29,338 nt of DNA, taken from the IMG/VR virus record IMGVR_UViG_3300042350_001482, positions 1-29,338 of that record. One strand, 5' to 3'. Positions 7,045 through 15,141 of this stretch are shown here, in pieces. The position numbers and the translations under genes are program-made. The notes beneath the pieces were generated by a model that saw nothing but the letters and a program-made list of their open reading frames with translations, searched no databases and was not told the origin of the DNA. This DNA is from a virus. Position 1 is the stretch's first letter, and the number at the start of each line of letters is the position of its first letter.

Positions 7045-9702
7045 TTAAGGTATGCAAGTAATTCTTGCTGCTACTTGTACTTTAATTCCGTTAATAAATT
7101 GTGCCACAAATGATTCGCCAGGGTTAGCGTACCATCCATCTGCAACGGGTATTGTTAATGCTGCATCACTCCACGCTTGAGTTGCTTGATAAACAGTATT
7201 TGAATAAGCGTAAAATGGTTGTAAAGGGAATTGACAACATCCAGCTTCATAAACGCTATTGCCACGACATGGGTCATATTTTCGTATTACGTTTGGAACG
7301 CATACACAACCACTTGTATTATGATACGTTGTAATGATTCCGTTTATTACACTAAAAGTATTTGAAGCCCCGTAAGAATAAACACCACTTTGAGCTGGAA
7401 AATTTCCGTTCGGATCTAAAAATAATTGCCCATTACTTTCGTAATACATGACATTTGCCCCCCCATTTTGAAAGCAACAATAAACGTCACAAATTGTTGC
7501 GGTTTTTGATATGTAACACATCAATTGACCTGTTAATAATTGTCTTGGAACTATCGAAATAGATTCACCTACTCTAATCAATTCTACTTTGCAAGAGGTC
7601 GGTTTTCCTACTTCATAATCGGTTATCTTATTAACCATATACCACGCATCCTTAATGAAGATTTTATCATTGAATTTTAAGTCCCATACTTTTTTATAAT
7701 CCAAAACAATGTCCATTTCAACAATGCGCCCATATTTATCGTAGGTAAATTCGTACCATTTGCTCCAAAAGTTATTCCATAGGTCAGTAGGCGTTCTCAT
7801 TGCAGGATTTGTAACACTTGAAGTAATGTCGTACAATGGAGCTGCGTTACGCCATGCTAAATCATTGAAATTTGTACTATTAAAAATACTATATTGACTT
7901 ACTAAAGGATATTCATTCCAATGTATTGTAGTATTTGCATCGTTTTTAACATGCCATTCTAAAGGTGCATTTATCATGCCGTTGTAATATACCAATCTCA
8001 ATTTTGGAGTTATTGGCGTGCGCTCCGTGGTTGTATCTTTAGCGATATGCGGTATTAAGAATTTAGCTGCTAACTTTTGGTTTGGCGTGGCGCTTGTTTC
8101 TGCGCTTGAATTTCCAATTGGTAACAATGGCGTTGGTGCAAATAATGACTGCGTCACTTCGTTTCCTGTAATAACTTCAATGCCACTATCCAAATCTAAT
8201 TGGCCGTATGTTGTTTTTGTAGCCGTTTGAAAATTGTAATTTACATAGTCACTATCTTCATCGTCACGCCATGTGTTTGAACGTGGTTGTGATGTGAATA
8301 ACGGACTAGAAACGATGTCAACATTGCCGTCAACATAATCAGTCCAATCTCTTTGCGCTCCTTGTTCTACCCAATCCACCCACGGAGTTATAATAAAATG
8401 TTTTTCTTTAGTTTTTGATGGTTCTAAAACAAGATTATATCTCTCAATAATAGCCTTTAAGAAATCAATATTTTTAACGTTGTTTGGTAAGAAATTCCTA
8501 AGATTAGTTATATCCCCAACCGATGTTGTTTGTCTTAATATAGCTGTTGAAATGTTATTCCGTGCAGCACTAAGTGGCACTGTTGAGTTAATTCTAAATA
8601 CTAATTCATGTCCTAATCCCGCTAGTGAATTAGGTATGTTAAATGTGTGAAAGAAATAATAAGGTACAAACGGTGTAGCTATATAAGTAGTCGTTGCAAT
8701 TACTGTATTTGTTGTTATGTTAAAGATTTCAATATCAAAAAAATCAAGTACAAAATTATAATTTAATGTAACCCAACCGCCAATATCAAATATGTAATAA
8801 TCAGTTGGACTAGCAAATTGAATAGGTACTTTGAATACTGAATTAGTATTATCAAATGAATTACTCGGGTCGTAAACTTCATACGGGAATTGAATATTTT
8901 CAGTAAAAGCTCCTAATACTTGTTGCCATAATCCATTCGCTTCTAATTTTGAAATAGTTGTATCTGTTGCCCTATCTTGTTGTTCTGTAATTACATATTG
9001 ATTCATGAAGTCTGAACCGCTTAAATAATCACTTTCGTAAGTATATCCACTCTCATTAAAGATAGCATCAAGTAAAACTTTTGCACGAATAACGGGCTTA
9101 AATTGTGCGATTGATAATGGATGTTGATTGCTTGTAAATCCATTCTTTGAATGTGTGCCATCACGATAAGACAAAGTATTTTGTACTGGTTCTCCGTTTA
9201 AATAATCATAGCCCCATTCGATTAAAGGATATATCACATCGCCACCAAACAAATTTAGATTCCAACTATTTACAATGTTAACATAACTTTTCTCATGGTT
9301 GTAATAAGATAAGTTTAAACTATTCATAAAGCCACCGCCTATTTTAGCAGCGAAATCAGAAACTTCACCGAAAAAAGTAACCTCGTATTCTACGTTTTTA
9401 TCTTTATTATTTGTAAAGATATTAGTCAATCGGATATTACCTACTGAAATAGTCACGTTGCTATCTTCAATATACGCATCGATTTTTTTAGTCGCATCAA
9501 AAGTTTGTGCATTGATATTGAACGCACTTTTAAAAAACAAATTATTATTAGCCGTGTTTGGTACTCTAAATGTTTGCGAATATGTCGATGGGCTTTTGGT
9601 CGGATCCATTATGTCAGCGACCGCCATTGTCAACTTAATCGGATTGTTTTCCATTAAGTCAAGCAATATATACCCCGTTGTACTATTTACATATAATTTC
9701 AT
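7045..9702 (-). CDS. Large tail-tip protein with Cys-rich C-terminal repeats
   Basis: An 885-residue protein. The N-terminal part (MKLYVNSTTGYILLDLMEN) is followed by DPTKSPSTYSQTFRVPNT, a pattern I associate with Bacteroidetes phage baseplate or tail proteins. Residues 728-885 are distinct: ten Cys, and two related units of about 50 residues, one from about 752 to 799 (MYYESNGQLFLDPNGNFPAQ, then GVYSYGASNTFSVINGI) and one from about 830 to 883 (AYSNTVYQATQAWSDAALT, then DGWYANPGESFVAQFINGIK), each ending near a Cys. Similar short domains occur at the ends of Bacteroidetes adhesins and tail fibres, so this end may bind the host surface. A G7 run (7458-7464) lies at the start of the first unit. 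It follows the other tail gene with a one-base overlap and precedes the tape measure. Confidence 0.65.
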   Translation of the reverse strand: MKLYVNSTTGYILLDLMENNPIKLTMAVADIMDPTKSPSTYSQTFRVPNTANNNLFFKSAFNINAQTFDATKKIDAYIEDSNVTISVGNIRLTNIFTNNKDKNVEYEVTFFGEVSDFAAKIGGGFMNSLNLSYYNHEKSYVNIVNSWNLNLFGGDVIYPLIEWGYDYLNGEPVQNTLSYRDGTHSKNGFTSNQHPLSIAQFKPVIRAKVLLDAIFNESGYTYESDYLSGSDFMNQYVITEQQDRATDTTISKLEANGLWQQVLGAFTENIQFPYEVYDPSNSFDNTNSVFKVPIQFASPTDYYIFDIGGWVTLNYNFVLDFFDIEIFNITTNTVIATTTYIATPFVPYYFFHTFNIPNSLAGLGHELVFRINSTVPLSAARNNISTAILRQTTSVGDITNLRNFLPNNVKNIDFLKAIIERYNLVLEPSKTKEKHFIITPWVDWVEQGAQRDWTDYVDGNVDIVSSPLFTSQPRSNTWRDDEDSDYVNYNFQTATKTTYGQLDLDSGIEVITGNEVTQSLFAPTPLLPIGNSSAETSATPNQKLAAKFLIPHIAKDTTTERTPITPKLRLVYYNGMINAPLEWHVKNDANTTIHWNEYPLVSQYSIFNSTNFNDLAWRNAAPLYDITSSVTNPAMRTPTDLWNNFWSKWYEFTYDKYGRIVEMDIVLDYKKVWDLKFNDKIFIKDAWYMVNKITDYEVGKPTSCKVELIRVGESISIVPRQLLTGQLMCYISKTATICDVYCCFQNGGANVMYYESNGQLFLDPNGNFPAQSGVYSYGASNTFSVINGIITTYHNTSGCVCVPNVIRKYDPCRGNSVYEAGCCQFPLQPFYAYSNTVYQATQAWSDAALTIPVADGWYANPGESFVAQFINGIKVQVAARITCIP

Positions 9703-11168
9703 TAATTAATCTTTTGCGTTTGGTTTAAGAATATCTCAAATTCACCTTGTACTAATTTCACTTGTTTAATATTCTTTGTCTTGTAACTTGTTTGGCCTAT
9801 TCTCACACTATAAGGCACTAACACATTATATGGATTATCATTGAAATAAGCAATAACATTCGAGCTCTTTTGTAAGCCTTCTAATAAGTTAACTTCATCC
9901 TGTGTTAACCAATCCGTGTTCAATGTCCACGATGTCATGGCTTGCTTATTGTAGATAACTTCACCGCCTTTCGTTTGTAGGTTAAAGTTTGGATTCGTCA
10001 CGTTTTCAGTAACTGGCTTTAACGCACTCCAATTCATTGCTTCTTGATAGTAGTTGTCATTCGTAGTCGTTGTGTCCTTTTCAAAAAATGCAGTAAAGTT
10101 CATGTAATCTCGACCGCCCAAATCATTTAACCAACTTAATCTTACACGAGTATATAATGTATCACAATCTTCTAGCATGGTAAATCTACTAACTTGTGTT
10201 ACGGGCACATTTGGTGTACATCCATTACCACTTACATGATTATACATTTGAACTTCAATGTATTGACCTTCGCTCATAGTATATGTAGGTCCAGCGTTAT
10301 TAATCATTTCAATCAATGAAGCTAATCTACATTGAACATGCAGTATATCAAATCTAGGGTTTAATTGTGCTACAACTACATTATTACATTGATTTTTTTG
10401 ACTAAAGCCAGTTGCATTACTTACTTCAATTGGTAAGTTAGTTACTATCGGATTCCCAAATTTATCGTAATAACTTAACATACAAAATGCAATGTAACTA
10501 TTATCTAATACGTTTGGATATTGTGTCCAATTTATAAATGATAAAACGTTCAAATCATTGTAATAAACTTTTTGGTTTAATGTGTTATAACTTAACGGAT
10601 ATGCCAATGTATTGTTATTAATTGCTTGGCCCCAATCGTAGGTAATTGTTTGCGATGGCAATAAACCATAGCCACCGCTGTATAAATATCCATTACTCAT
10701 TCCATCCTGTTGCAGTCTAAATTCTAAACTACTATTCCAAACGTGAACGGGTATATCGAAATTATTTTGAATTGTGCGAGCCCACAAATTATAAGCTGGC
10801 GCTCCTAGTTGACCCGTAGTAACCCCATTGAATAAGAAACCACCATACTCTTCACCAACTTTTAAAAATAGATGTAAACTTGAATTAGTATTATCTGCAA
10901 ATAAATCTTGAAAAGTAGTCGTGTTAATAACTGTTTCGGGTATTCTATCATTTTTTAAATACGCTTGGCAAATCTGACTAATGTCAACCATACCAACACC
11001 AGCGGGATTCGGTTTAACTTTTAATCTAATTTCAAATGTGCCGTTAATATATACATCAAATACATAGGAAAAATTTAATTGAGTAATTTGGTTACTTGTT
11101 ACACTCCAAATAATCGGATTGTAAGTTCCTTGTAAGTAAGATGGTGCGTAGTTAATTGTTGTTATCAT
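9702..11168 (-). CDS. Tail structural protein, probably baseplate or distal tail
   Basis: A 488-residue, beta-rich protein beginning MITTINYAPSYLQGTYNP. It has many aromatic residues and Asn, no membrane segment and no signal peptide, typical of a tail-tip or baseplate subunit. The C terminus (about 430-488) is a small domain with VPYSVRIGQTSYKTKNIKQV. It lies between the tail chaperone and the large tail-tip protein, and its stop overlaps the next start by one base. Its start codon lies inside the -1 frame extension of the upstream chaperone gene (that frame ends at 11152), which links the two translationally. Structural role is inferred from position and composition. Confidence 0.6.
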   Translation of the reverse strand: MITTINYAPSYLQGTYNPIIWSVTSNQITQLNFSYVFDVYINGTFEIRLKVKPNPAGVGMVDISQICQAYLKNDRIPETVINTTTFQDLFADNTNSSLHLFLKVGEEYGGFLFNGVTTGQLGAPAYNLWARTIQNNFDIPVHVWNSSLEFRLQQDGMSNGYLYSGGYGLLPSQTITYDWGQAINNNTLAYPLSYNTLNQKVYYNDLNVLSFINWTQYPNVLDNSYIAFCMLSYYDKFGNPIVTNLPIEVSNATGFSQKNQCNNVVVAQLNPRFDILHVQCRLASLIEMINNAGPTYTMSEGQYIEVQMYNHVSGNGCTPNVPVTQVSRFTMLEDCDTLYTRVRLSWLNDLGGRDYMNFTAFFEKDTTTTNDNYYQEAMNWSALKPVTENVTNPNFNLQTKGGEVIYNKQAMTSWTLNTDWLTQDEVNLLEGLQKSSNVIAYFNDNPYNVLVPYSVRIGQTSYKTKNIKQVKLVQGEFEIFLNQTQKIN

Positions 11169-11873
11169 TTTTATTCTTTTGGTGCGCTAAAAAATTATAG
11201 GCCGTTATCAATTCTATTTTTGTGACTTCTTCGATTTTGAGGATGTCGTCTTTAGCAAGGAAGTAAACAAACGCATTCCAACCTCGAGCGCAACGGATGT
11301 CAGCACGCTCAAGATTTTCTTTTTCTTCTCCGCCTTCGGCTTCGCCAAAAAGTCCTTTGTAACTTCTTTCAAGTTGCCCAATATATTTAAAAAAAAAACA
11401 GCCGTGTTTAATGCCACTTTAACGGGCATTTTTTCTGCAAATAATTCAGCACGAGCTTCAAACGTATCGGGATTAAATGGTTCTACTACGAAAGGCAATT
11501 TGCTTTTCAATGGTCTATAAAGTATAGCCATAATCTTATGAAGATTGAAATTTAATTTAGGATGGTTTTTTAGAATGTCGATGTCTGCCATCTCTCCAAC
11601 GCTCAATTTCTTAACGTCTATTAAACCATACGAAATACCATCAATCGTAACGATGTTATCAATTGAACCATCACCCAAATCAAAACAATTCTTTACAAAG
11701 TCATTCCATATTCCATCAAGCACATTGGCTGGTATTATTCTAATCTCTTCCATGTCGCATTCGCTAACAATACGGATCACTTCCATGCGGTCGTGAATAC
11801 TTGCATCGTCTTTGATTAAATCTGAAATCTCAATAAATTTCTTGATTGATATGCTGTTAATTTTTTTTATCAT
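11152..11873 (-). CDS. Tail assembly chaperone, frameshift fusion product (240 aa)
   Basis: If ribosomes slip back one base at U UUU UUA (11394-11388), the first 161 residues of the 11214-11873 gene are joined to 79 residues read in the -1 frame to a TAA at 11154-11152. The extension has protein-like content: two acidic stretches, then ARGWNAFVYFLAKDDILKI and EEVTKIELITAYNFL, which resembles the second part of chaperones I know from Bacteroidetes phages. The -1 frame is open from 11418 and has no ATG or GTG, so it can only be reached by recoding. This matches the lambda G/GT arrangement, with both products needed for loading the tape measure. Slippage during transcription on the T10 run would give the same protein. 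Confidence 0.75.
11214..11873 (-). CDS. Tail assembly chaperone, zero-frame product (219 aa)
   Basis: A 219-residue protein (MIKKINSISIKKFIEISDLI start) lying between the HK97 gp10-like gene and the tail genes, the usual place for tail assembly chaperones. Residues 1-158 are a mixed alpha/beta domain, the T10 run encodes residues 159-162 (VFFL), and the zero-frame tail is basic and helical (KPKAEKKKKILSVL, then KSKKSQK at the end). It overlaps the stop of the gp10-like gene by four bases (ATGA). In lambda-like phages the short product is the abundant chaperone form, and a few percent carries the frameshifted extension. The chaperone call rests on position, length and the recoding signal; I do not recognise the N-terminal domain as a named family. 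Confidence 0.7.
   Translation of the reverse strand: MIKKINSISIKKFIEISDLIKDDASIHDRMEVIRIVSECDMEEIRIIPANVLDGIWNDFVKNCFDLGDGSIDNIVTIDGISYGLIDVKKLSVGEMADIDILKNHPKLNFNLHKIMAILYRPLKSKLPFVVEPFNPDTFEARAELFAEKMPVKVALNTAVFFLNILGNLKEVTKDFLAKPKAEKKKKILSVLTSVALEVGMRLFTSLLKTTSSKSKKSQK
11388..11394 (-). promoter_or_regulatory. Slippery heptamer T TTT TTA in a T10 run
   Basis: In the zero frame the codons are GTT TTT TTT TTA AAT; the last TTT TTA pair with the preceding T gives the X XXY YYZ site U UUU UUA, the same heptamer used in HIV-1 gag-pol. The whole T10 run is 11398-11389. Re-reading one base moves the ribosome from the 219-residue frame to the 79-residue -1 extension. No stimulatory hairpin was confirmed by eye. 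Confidence 0.75.
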
Positions 11874-12310
11874 GATGTTGCTCTACTTGTTTTAGTTGTT
11901 ACGCCTGTTAATAATTCTACTATATCAGCTCCGACTGTCTTTTGCAATTTGCTAGCGAAGTACTCGATTAACTCCGTTGCATCTGCGCTTAATGATGTCC
12001 AATATCTTGGCAATATACCTTTGCCCGTGTGCCCTGGCTTCGGATTCCATCTAGGCATAATAAATTGACTCATTCCATAGCTTGCTTTGTCTGCATTGCT
12101 ATACGTTCCTAAATCCACATACACGCCATAATAGATATAGTAAAACGACAACGCTGGATTGCCATTCTTAGTTACTACCTTATAACGTATCGAACGCTTT
12201 AGCTTACCAGTCTTAACGGGTGCTTGAGCCTTCATTATATTAAGGATTTCTTGGCCCAATGATTCGAGGGCTTTAGTAACTTGTCGTATATATAGCTTTT
12301 GCGGATCCAT
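11870..12310 (-). CDS. HK97 gp10-like head-tail joining protein
   Basis: A 146-residue protein. The early segment IMKAQAPVKTGKLKRSIRYK (about 24-43) is the signature of the HK97 gp10 family, which is made of neck proteins joining portal/adaptor to tail. An Ile/Tyr-rich stretch (YYIYYGVYVDLGTYS) follows, then MPRWNPKPGHTGKGILPRYW and a helical C terminus. The start is the ATG at 12310-12308, overlapping the stop of the upstream gene by one base. The stop overlaps the chaperone start by four bases. Family and position agree. Confidence 0.85.
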   Translation of the reverse strand: MDPQKLYIRQVTKALESLGQEILNIMKAQAPVKTGKLKRSIRYKVVTKNGNPALSFYYIYYGVYVDLGTYSNADKASYGMSQFIMPRWNPKPGHTGKGILPRYWTSLSADATELIEYFASKLQKTVGADIVELLTGVTTKTSRATS

Positions 12311-12780
12311 TAATTAAAAGGATTTTCGCATAAAGTGAACGGACTAATAACTTCGATTATGATTCGTGTTGTATAACCAGCCACGCTATTCACAAACGAT
12401 TCATCAAATATCATTGATGTCGTTGGTAGTTGAATATTATATCTAAAACCTTCCCAGTCGGTAAGATTAAATTTGCTTATTATATCTCGTGTGATTTCAA
12501 GACATTGAGATTGTGTTATTACTTGTAATTCCAAGTCATCTTTACAAAGGTCGAACACAACCATATCAAACTCGAATTTAGTAGATTGTCCATTCATTAC
12601 TGCCGTGGATGGTACTAAGTGAACTGCAATGTACTCATATGAATTTGTATTCGGCCCATCGTTTCCTGTTGGTTGCTCAATGGCACTTATATCACCTACT
12701 CTGAAAGACTTAACCGCCTTATGAGATAAGCACAATGTTTTTAAATCCTTTATTAAAATTTCGTAAATACTACCTTGCAT
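12310..12780 (-). CDS. Putative tail terminator or neck protein
   Basis: A 156-residue protein with a typical compact alpha/beta sequence: N-terminal helix (SIYEILIKDLKTL), then YEYIAVHLVPS, a central STKFEFDMVVFDL strand and a helix (QSQCLEITRDIISKF). Such a layout is common in tail terminator proteins that cap the tube, and I recall similar proteins between terminase and gp10-like genes in Bacteroidetes phages. It follows terL by 27 bp and overlaps the gp10-like gene. No motif proves the function; a connector protein is an alternative. Confidence 0.55.
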   Translation of the reverse strand: MQGSIYEILIKDLKTLCLSHKAVKSFRVGDISAIEQPTGNDGPNTNSYEYIAVHLVPSTAVMNGQSTKFEFDMVVFDLCKDDLELQVITQSQCLEITRDIISKFNLTDWEGFRYNIQLPTTSMIFDESFVNSVAGYTTRIIIEVISPFTLCENPFN

Positions 12781-12807
12781 GGTTATAAATATAATTTATC
12801 TGTAAAA

Positions 12808-14022
12808 TTACATACCTTTTTTGTAAAAACCATAAGTGCCACGGCTCGGGTTATCAAGGTTGTATATCACATTGTATCGAATAGCGTCTATGATATGATT
12901 CCAATTATCCACATATAGTTTTGAACCTTTGTTCAAATAACAATAATTGTTTAACTCTTTAGCTATGTTAGTACTATTCGGCTCAACTATTATCTTGAAA
13001 TCTTGCATTCTTACAATCCCGCTTTCAATCGTTCCTTTCTTAACCGCTTGTATGTTTATCTTTTGAAATCTTAAATCATCAATCAATCGAGGTTCTGCAC
13101 TATCTGCTATAATTAAACCGCCTTTAGTCTTTTCGAGTAACATCTTGCTTAACTCATGCGTCTTCAATCCACGTTGGTAAATGTGTTCTTTGACATATAG
13201 CAATTTGTTTTTCACATCAATTGCAACTTCAGCTAATGCGTCAGGATCAATCGAGAAACCAAAGTCCATCCCAAAAGATGTTTGAAGATAGTTCGGATTG
13301 AATGCACCGAACTCCCAATTTGTAAACACCACGCCTTCTGCCTTTTCTAGCCAACCGCCCAAAATAACATGATTGTATTTGTCAGGATTGTGTATCTTAA
13401 TTTTCTCAACTTCCTGTAAGAAAGAAACGCCCAAATTCTTGATGTTATCCTCGTAGGTAGTATGTATGTATGTCGTATTGCCTTTAGTCCCGTTAAAGCC
13501 TTCTTTGATACCTTCCTGTTCAAAAAACTTTCTATATATCCAGTGCTCTTTCGTGGCTGGGTTTAAAATTAATATAATCCTGTTTTGCTTATCGTTTGAA
13601 CGAATTGAAAGGTTAATCTTATCAAATGTCGATTCGTCTGTTAGCTCTTCAGATTCATCTAGTACCCAGGTTGTAACGCCTTGCAATGATTTCAAGTTAG
13701 CCGTTTGGTCTCCGCTCGAAGTTTTTAAGCCTTTAAAGAATATTTCGCTTTGAGATTGTTTATTCTTAATTTCACTTTTAGAGATACTAAACATATCTTC
13801 TAATTTTAATAGCTCTATTTTTTCTTTAAATTCAGGGATAATAGACAAGTGCGCACTGGTCATCGTTTGCCTTGTGAATAGTATCTTATGACCTTGCTCA
13901 AATGAAAGTAAGGTTATGAACCTACCAACCTCAAATGACTTACCACTACCACGGCCACCCGTGACTACAAAATATCTACTTTTTGAACCAAGTAAATCCC
14001 ATGCCTTACTGTGCTTCTCCAT
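12808..14022 (-). CDS. terL: Terminase large subunit
   Basis: I choose ATG at 14022 (404 residues, MEKHSKAWDLL); the longer frame starts with TTG at 14043. The ATPase has Walker A GGRGSGKS (residues 22-29), a Walker B with catalytic acid in WVLDESEE (119-126) and a coupling motif region with LNPATKEHWI. The C-terminal nuclease has FGMDFGFSIDPDALAE, LIIADSAEP and HIIDAIRY, the acidic residues of an RNase H-like fold. It belongs to the PBSX-type terminase group. It packages DNA into proheads through the portal. It overlaps terS by 17 bp. The family also makes headful packaging plausible, in line with circular permutation. Confidence 0.95.
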   Translation of the reverse strand: MEKHSKAWDLLGSKSRYFVVTGGRGSGKSFEVGRFITLLSFEQGHKILFTRQTMTSAHLSIIPEFKEKIELLKLEDMFSISKSEIKNKQSQSEIFFKGLKTSSGDQTANLKSLQGVTTWVLDESEELTDESTFDKINLSIRSNDKQNRIILILNPATKEHWIYRKFFEQEGIKEGFNGTKGNTTYIHTTYEDNIKNLGVSFLQEVEKIKIHNPDKYNHVILGGWLEKAEGVVFTNWEFGAFNPNYLQTSFGMDFGFSIDPDALAEVAIDVKNKLLYVKEHIYQRGLKTHELSKMLLEKTKGGLIIADSAEPRLIDDLRFQKINIQAVKKGTIESGIVRMQDFKIIVEPNSTNIAKELNNYCYLNKGSKLYVDNWNHIIDAIRYNVIYNLDNPSRGTYGFYKKGM

Positions 14023-14296
14023 TATAGAGTTTAGAGATATCAAATTCCTTTATGGTAATGTCATTATCAATCTGTTGAACTGGTGCTCCGTAGGCACTAT
14101 CTAATACGGCTTTATAAGCATTCGTATCTTTAAGCTCGATTGCCTTCTCAATTTGTGCTTGGTGCATTCTTAATTCTTGGTCGTTCATATCTAACAACTC
14201 TTTCAAGATTGTACTGCGATTACGCTTACCTTTTGGGCGCCCGTTTGGGTTACCACTCTGACCAGCCTTAAATGGTATTAAATCTTCTTTGCTCAT
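14006..14296 (-). CDS. terS: Terminase small subunit-like protein (DUF5681)
   Basis: A 96-residue protein with FKAGQSGNPNGRPKGKRNRS near the N terminus, the Gly/Arg-rich signature of the DUF5681 family, which is often found as the small terminase partner in phages of this kind. The rest is helical (KELLDMNDQELRMHQAQI). The small subunit recognises the packaging site and regulates the large subunit. It overlaps terL by 17 bp and follows the CGSC-containing gene by 19 bp. Position directly before terL supports the call. Confidence 0.75.
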   Translation of the reverse strand: MSKEDLIPFKAGQSGNPNGRPKGKRNRSTILKELLDMNDQELRMHQAQIEKAIELKDTNAYKAVLDSAYGAPVQQIDNDITIKEFDISKLYNGEAQ

Positions 14297-14315
14297 TCTG
14301 TTTTTATTGTGTTTT

Positions 14316-14531
14316 TTACAATACTTTTGACAATGCTTTTTGTAGTGATATCATTACTGAACGGATACACGAACCGCACCCATTTGGTATCTTATTAGTC
14401 TTATATATTCGATTGTGTACGTCATATAATACCTTTAATTCGTCCATCTTATATCCGTGCGTTATATCAAGAATAATCTTCCTATTCTCTAATAATATAT
14501 CCTTATCTTCTTGCGTTATTACCATTGTCAT
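14316..14531 (-). CDS. Small conserved-looking protein with CGSC motif
   Basis: A 71-residue protein, mainly helical, ending with NGCGSCIRSVMISLQKALS. A Cys-x-x-Cys pair next to an Arg and a helix is a recurring pattern in small Bacteroidetes phage proteins near the terminase genes, but I know no function. The start is ATG at 14531, overlapping the stop of the upstream metallopeptidase-like gene (ATGA); an ATG at 14525 is possible. The pair could bind metal or form a disulfide. It lies 19 bp before terS, so it is in the same transcript. Confidence 0.6.
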   Translation of the reverse strand: MTMVITQEDKDILLENRKIILDITHGYKMDELKVLYDVHNRIYKTNKIPNGCGSCIRSVMISLQKALSKVL

Positions 14532-14875
14532 TTAATTTCTACTTTGTTTGTTTCTAAAAATTTATATATCTCTTGCGTTAGCTTACCACATAACCAGGCT
14601 TGCGCTTCTTCATCTGTTATGTCTCTCGGTTCGGTTACTTTGATTACTAAATGATAAATCTCATGTGCTAATGTATTATGGGTTAAATAGTCATCATTAA
14701 TCAATATGAAATATTCACTTAAATTGAAATAGAATACTATTCCTTCAACTTCACTATCTAATATAAAAGGTTGTTTATTCTTTGTGGATATCCTCTTAAT
14801 GTCTTTATTGATATCTAATGAAAGTATAAAATTTACCTTACAATCGTATATATTCAGTTTAATAGTCTTTCTCAT
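14528..14875 (-). CDS. Small HExxH metallopeptidase-like protein
   Basis: A 115-residue protein with the zinc motif HEIYH (71-75) followed by DITDEEAQAWLCGKLT (85-100), where E89 or E90 could be the third ligand. This is the core of a minimal gluzincin like the ImmA/IrrE family. The N-terminal part (residues 1-65) is beta-rich. Phages carry such proteins in places linked to regulation or host takeover; I cannot assign a substrate. It overlaps the gene before it (membrane protein) and the one after it by ATGA, so the three are probably translationally coupled. Confidence 0.65.
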   Translation of the reverse strand: MRKTIKLNIYDCKVNFILSLDINKDIKRISTKNKQPFILDSEVEGIVFYFNLSEYFILINDDYLTHNTLAHEIYHLVIKVTEPRDITDEEAQAWLCGKLTQEIYKFLETNKVEIK

Positions 14876-15141
14876 GAGGTAAGTCTTTTAAAAAAATACT
14901 CCCCAAGGTAGCTAGCGCAAAAACTAAAAAGAATACAATATAATATTGAAGTTCCATTACTCAATAATACTATCATCGTTATCCAAAACGGTAGGCACGT
15001 CGGACACTTTAGTGGCTTTCCTTCTAGGTTTATGTTTGTCAGTATTGACAATATCTTCACTACTTTCGCATATATCGGATTCAGTATGAGTGCTATCGTT
15101 CCCATCGATATTAGCGCCGTCAATAATAATAATTCTATCAT
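14872..15141 (-). CDS. Membrane protein with CPTCLPFW motif
   Basis: An 89-residue protein with two or three hydrophobic segments (about 1-22, 52-68, 70-82) and a polar middle containing KPLKCPTCLPFWITM. The CxxC-x-PFW start of a membrane helix resembles small membrane proteins of Bacteroidetes phages related to DUF1360. A holin-like role is possible; metal or disulfide chemistry at the CxxC cannot be excluded. Its start lies inside the 14957-15238 gene in another frame (185-bp overlap), and its stop overlaps the metallopeptidase start by ATGA, which supports real translation. Confidence 0.6.
   Translation of the reverse strand: MIELLLLTALISMGTIALILNPIYAKVVKILSILTNINLEGKPLKCPTCLPFWITMIVLLSNGTSILYCILFSFCASYLGEYFFKRLTS

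Noticed and set aside
12905-12913. Perfect DnaA box TTATCCACA
   Set aside because: It is single, inside the terminase gene, and codes for ordinary residues; other near matches are scattered in genes. Not an origin signal by itself.
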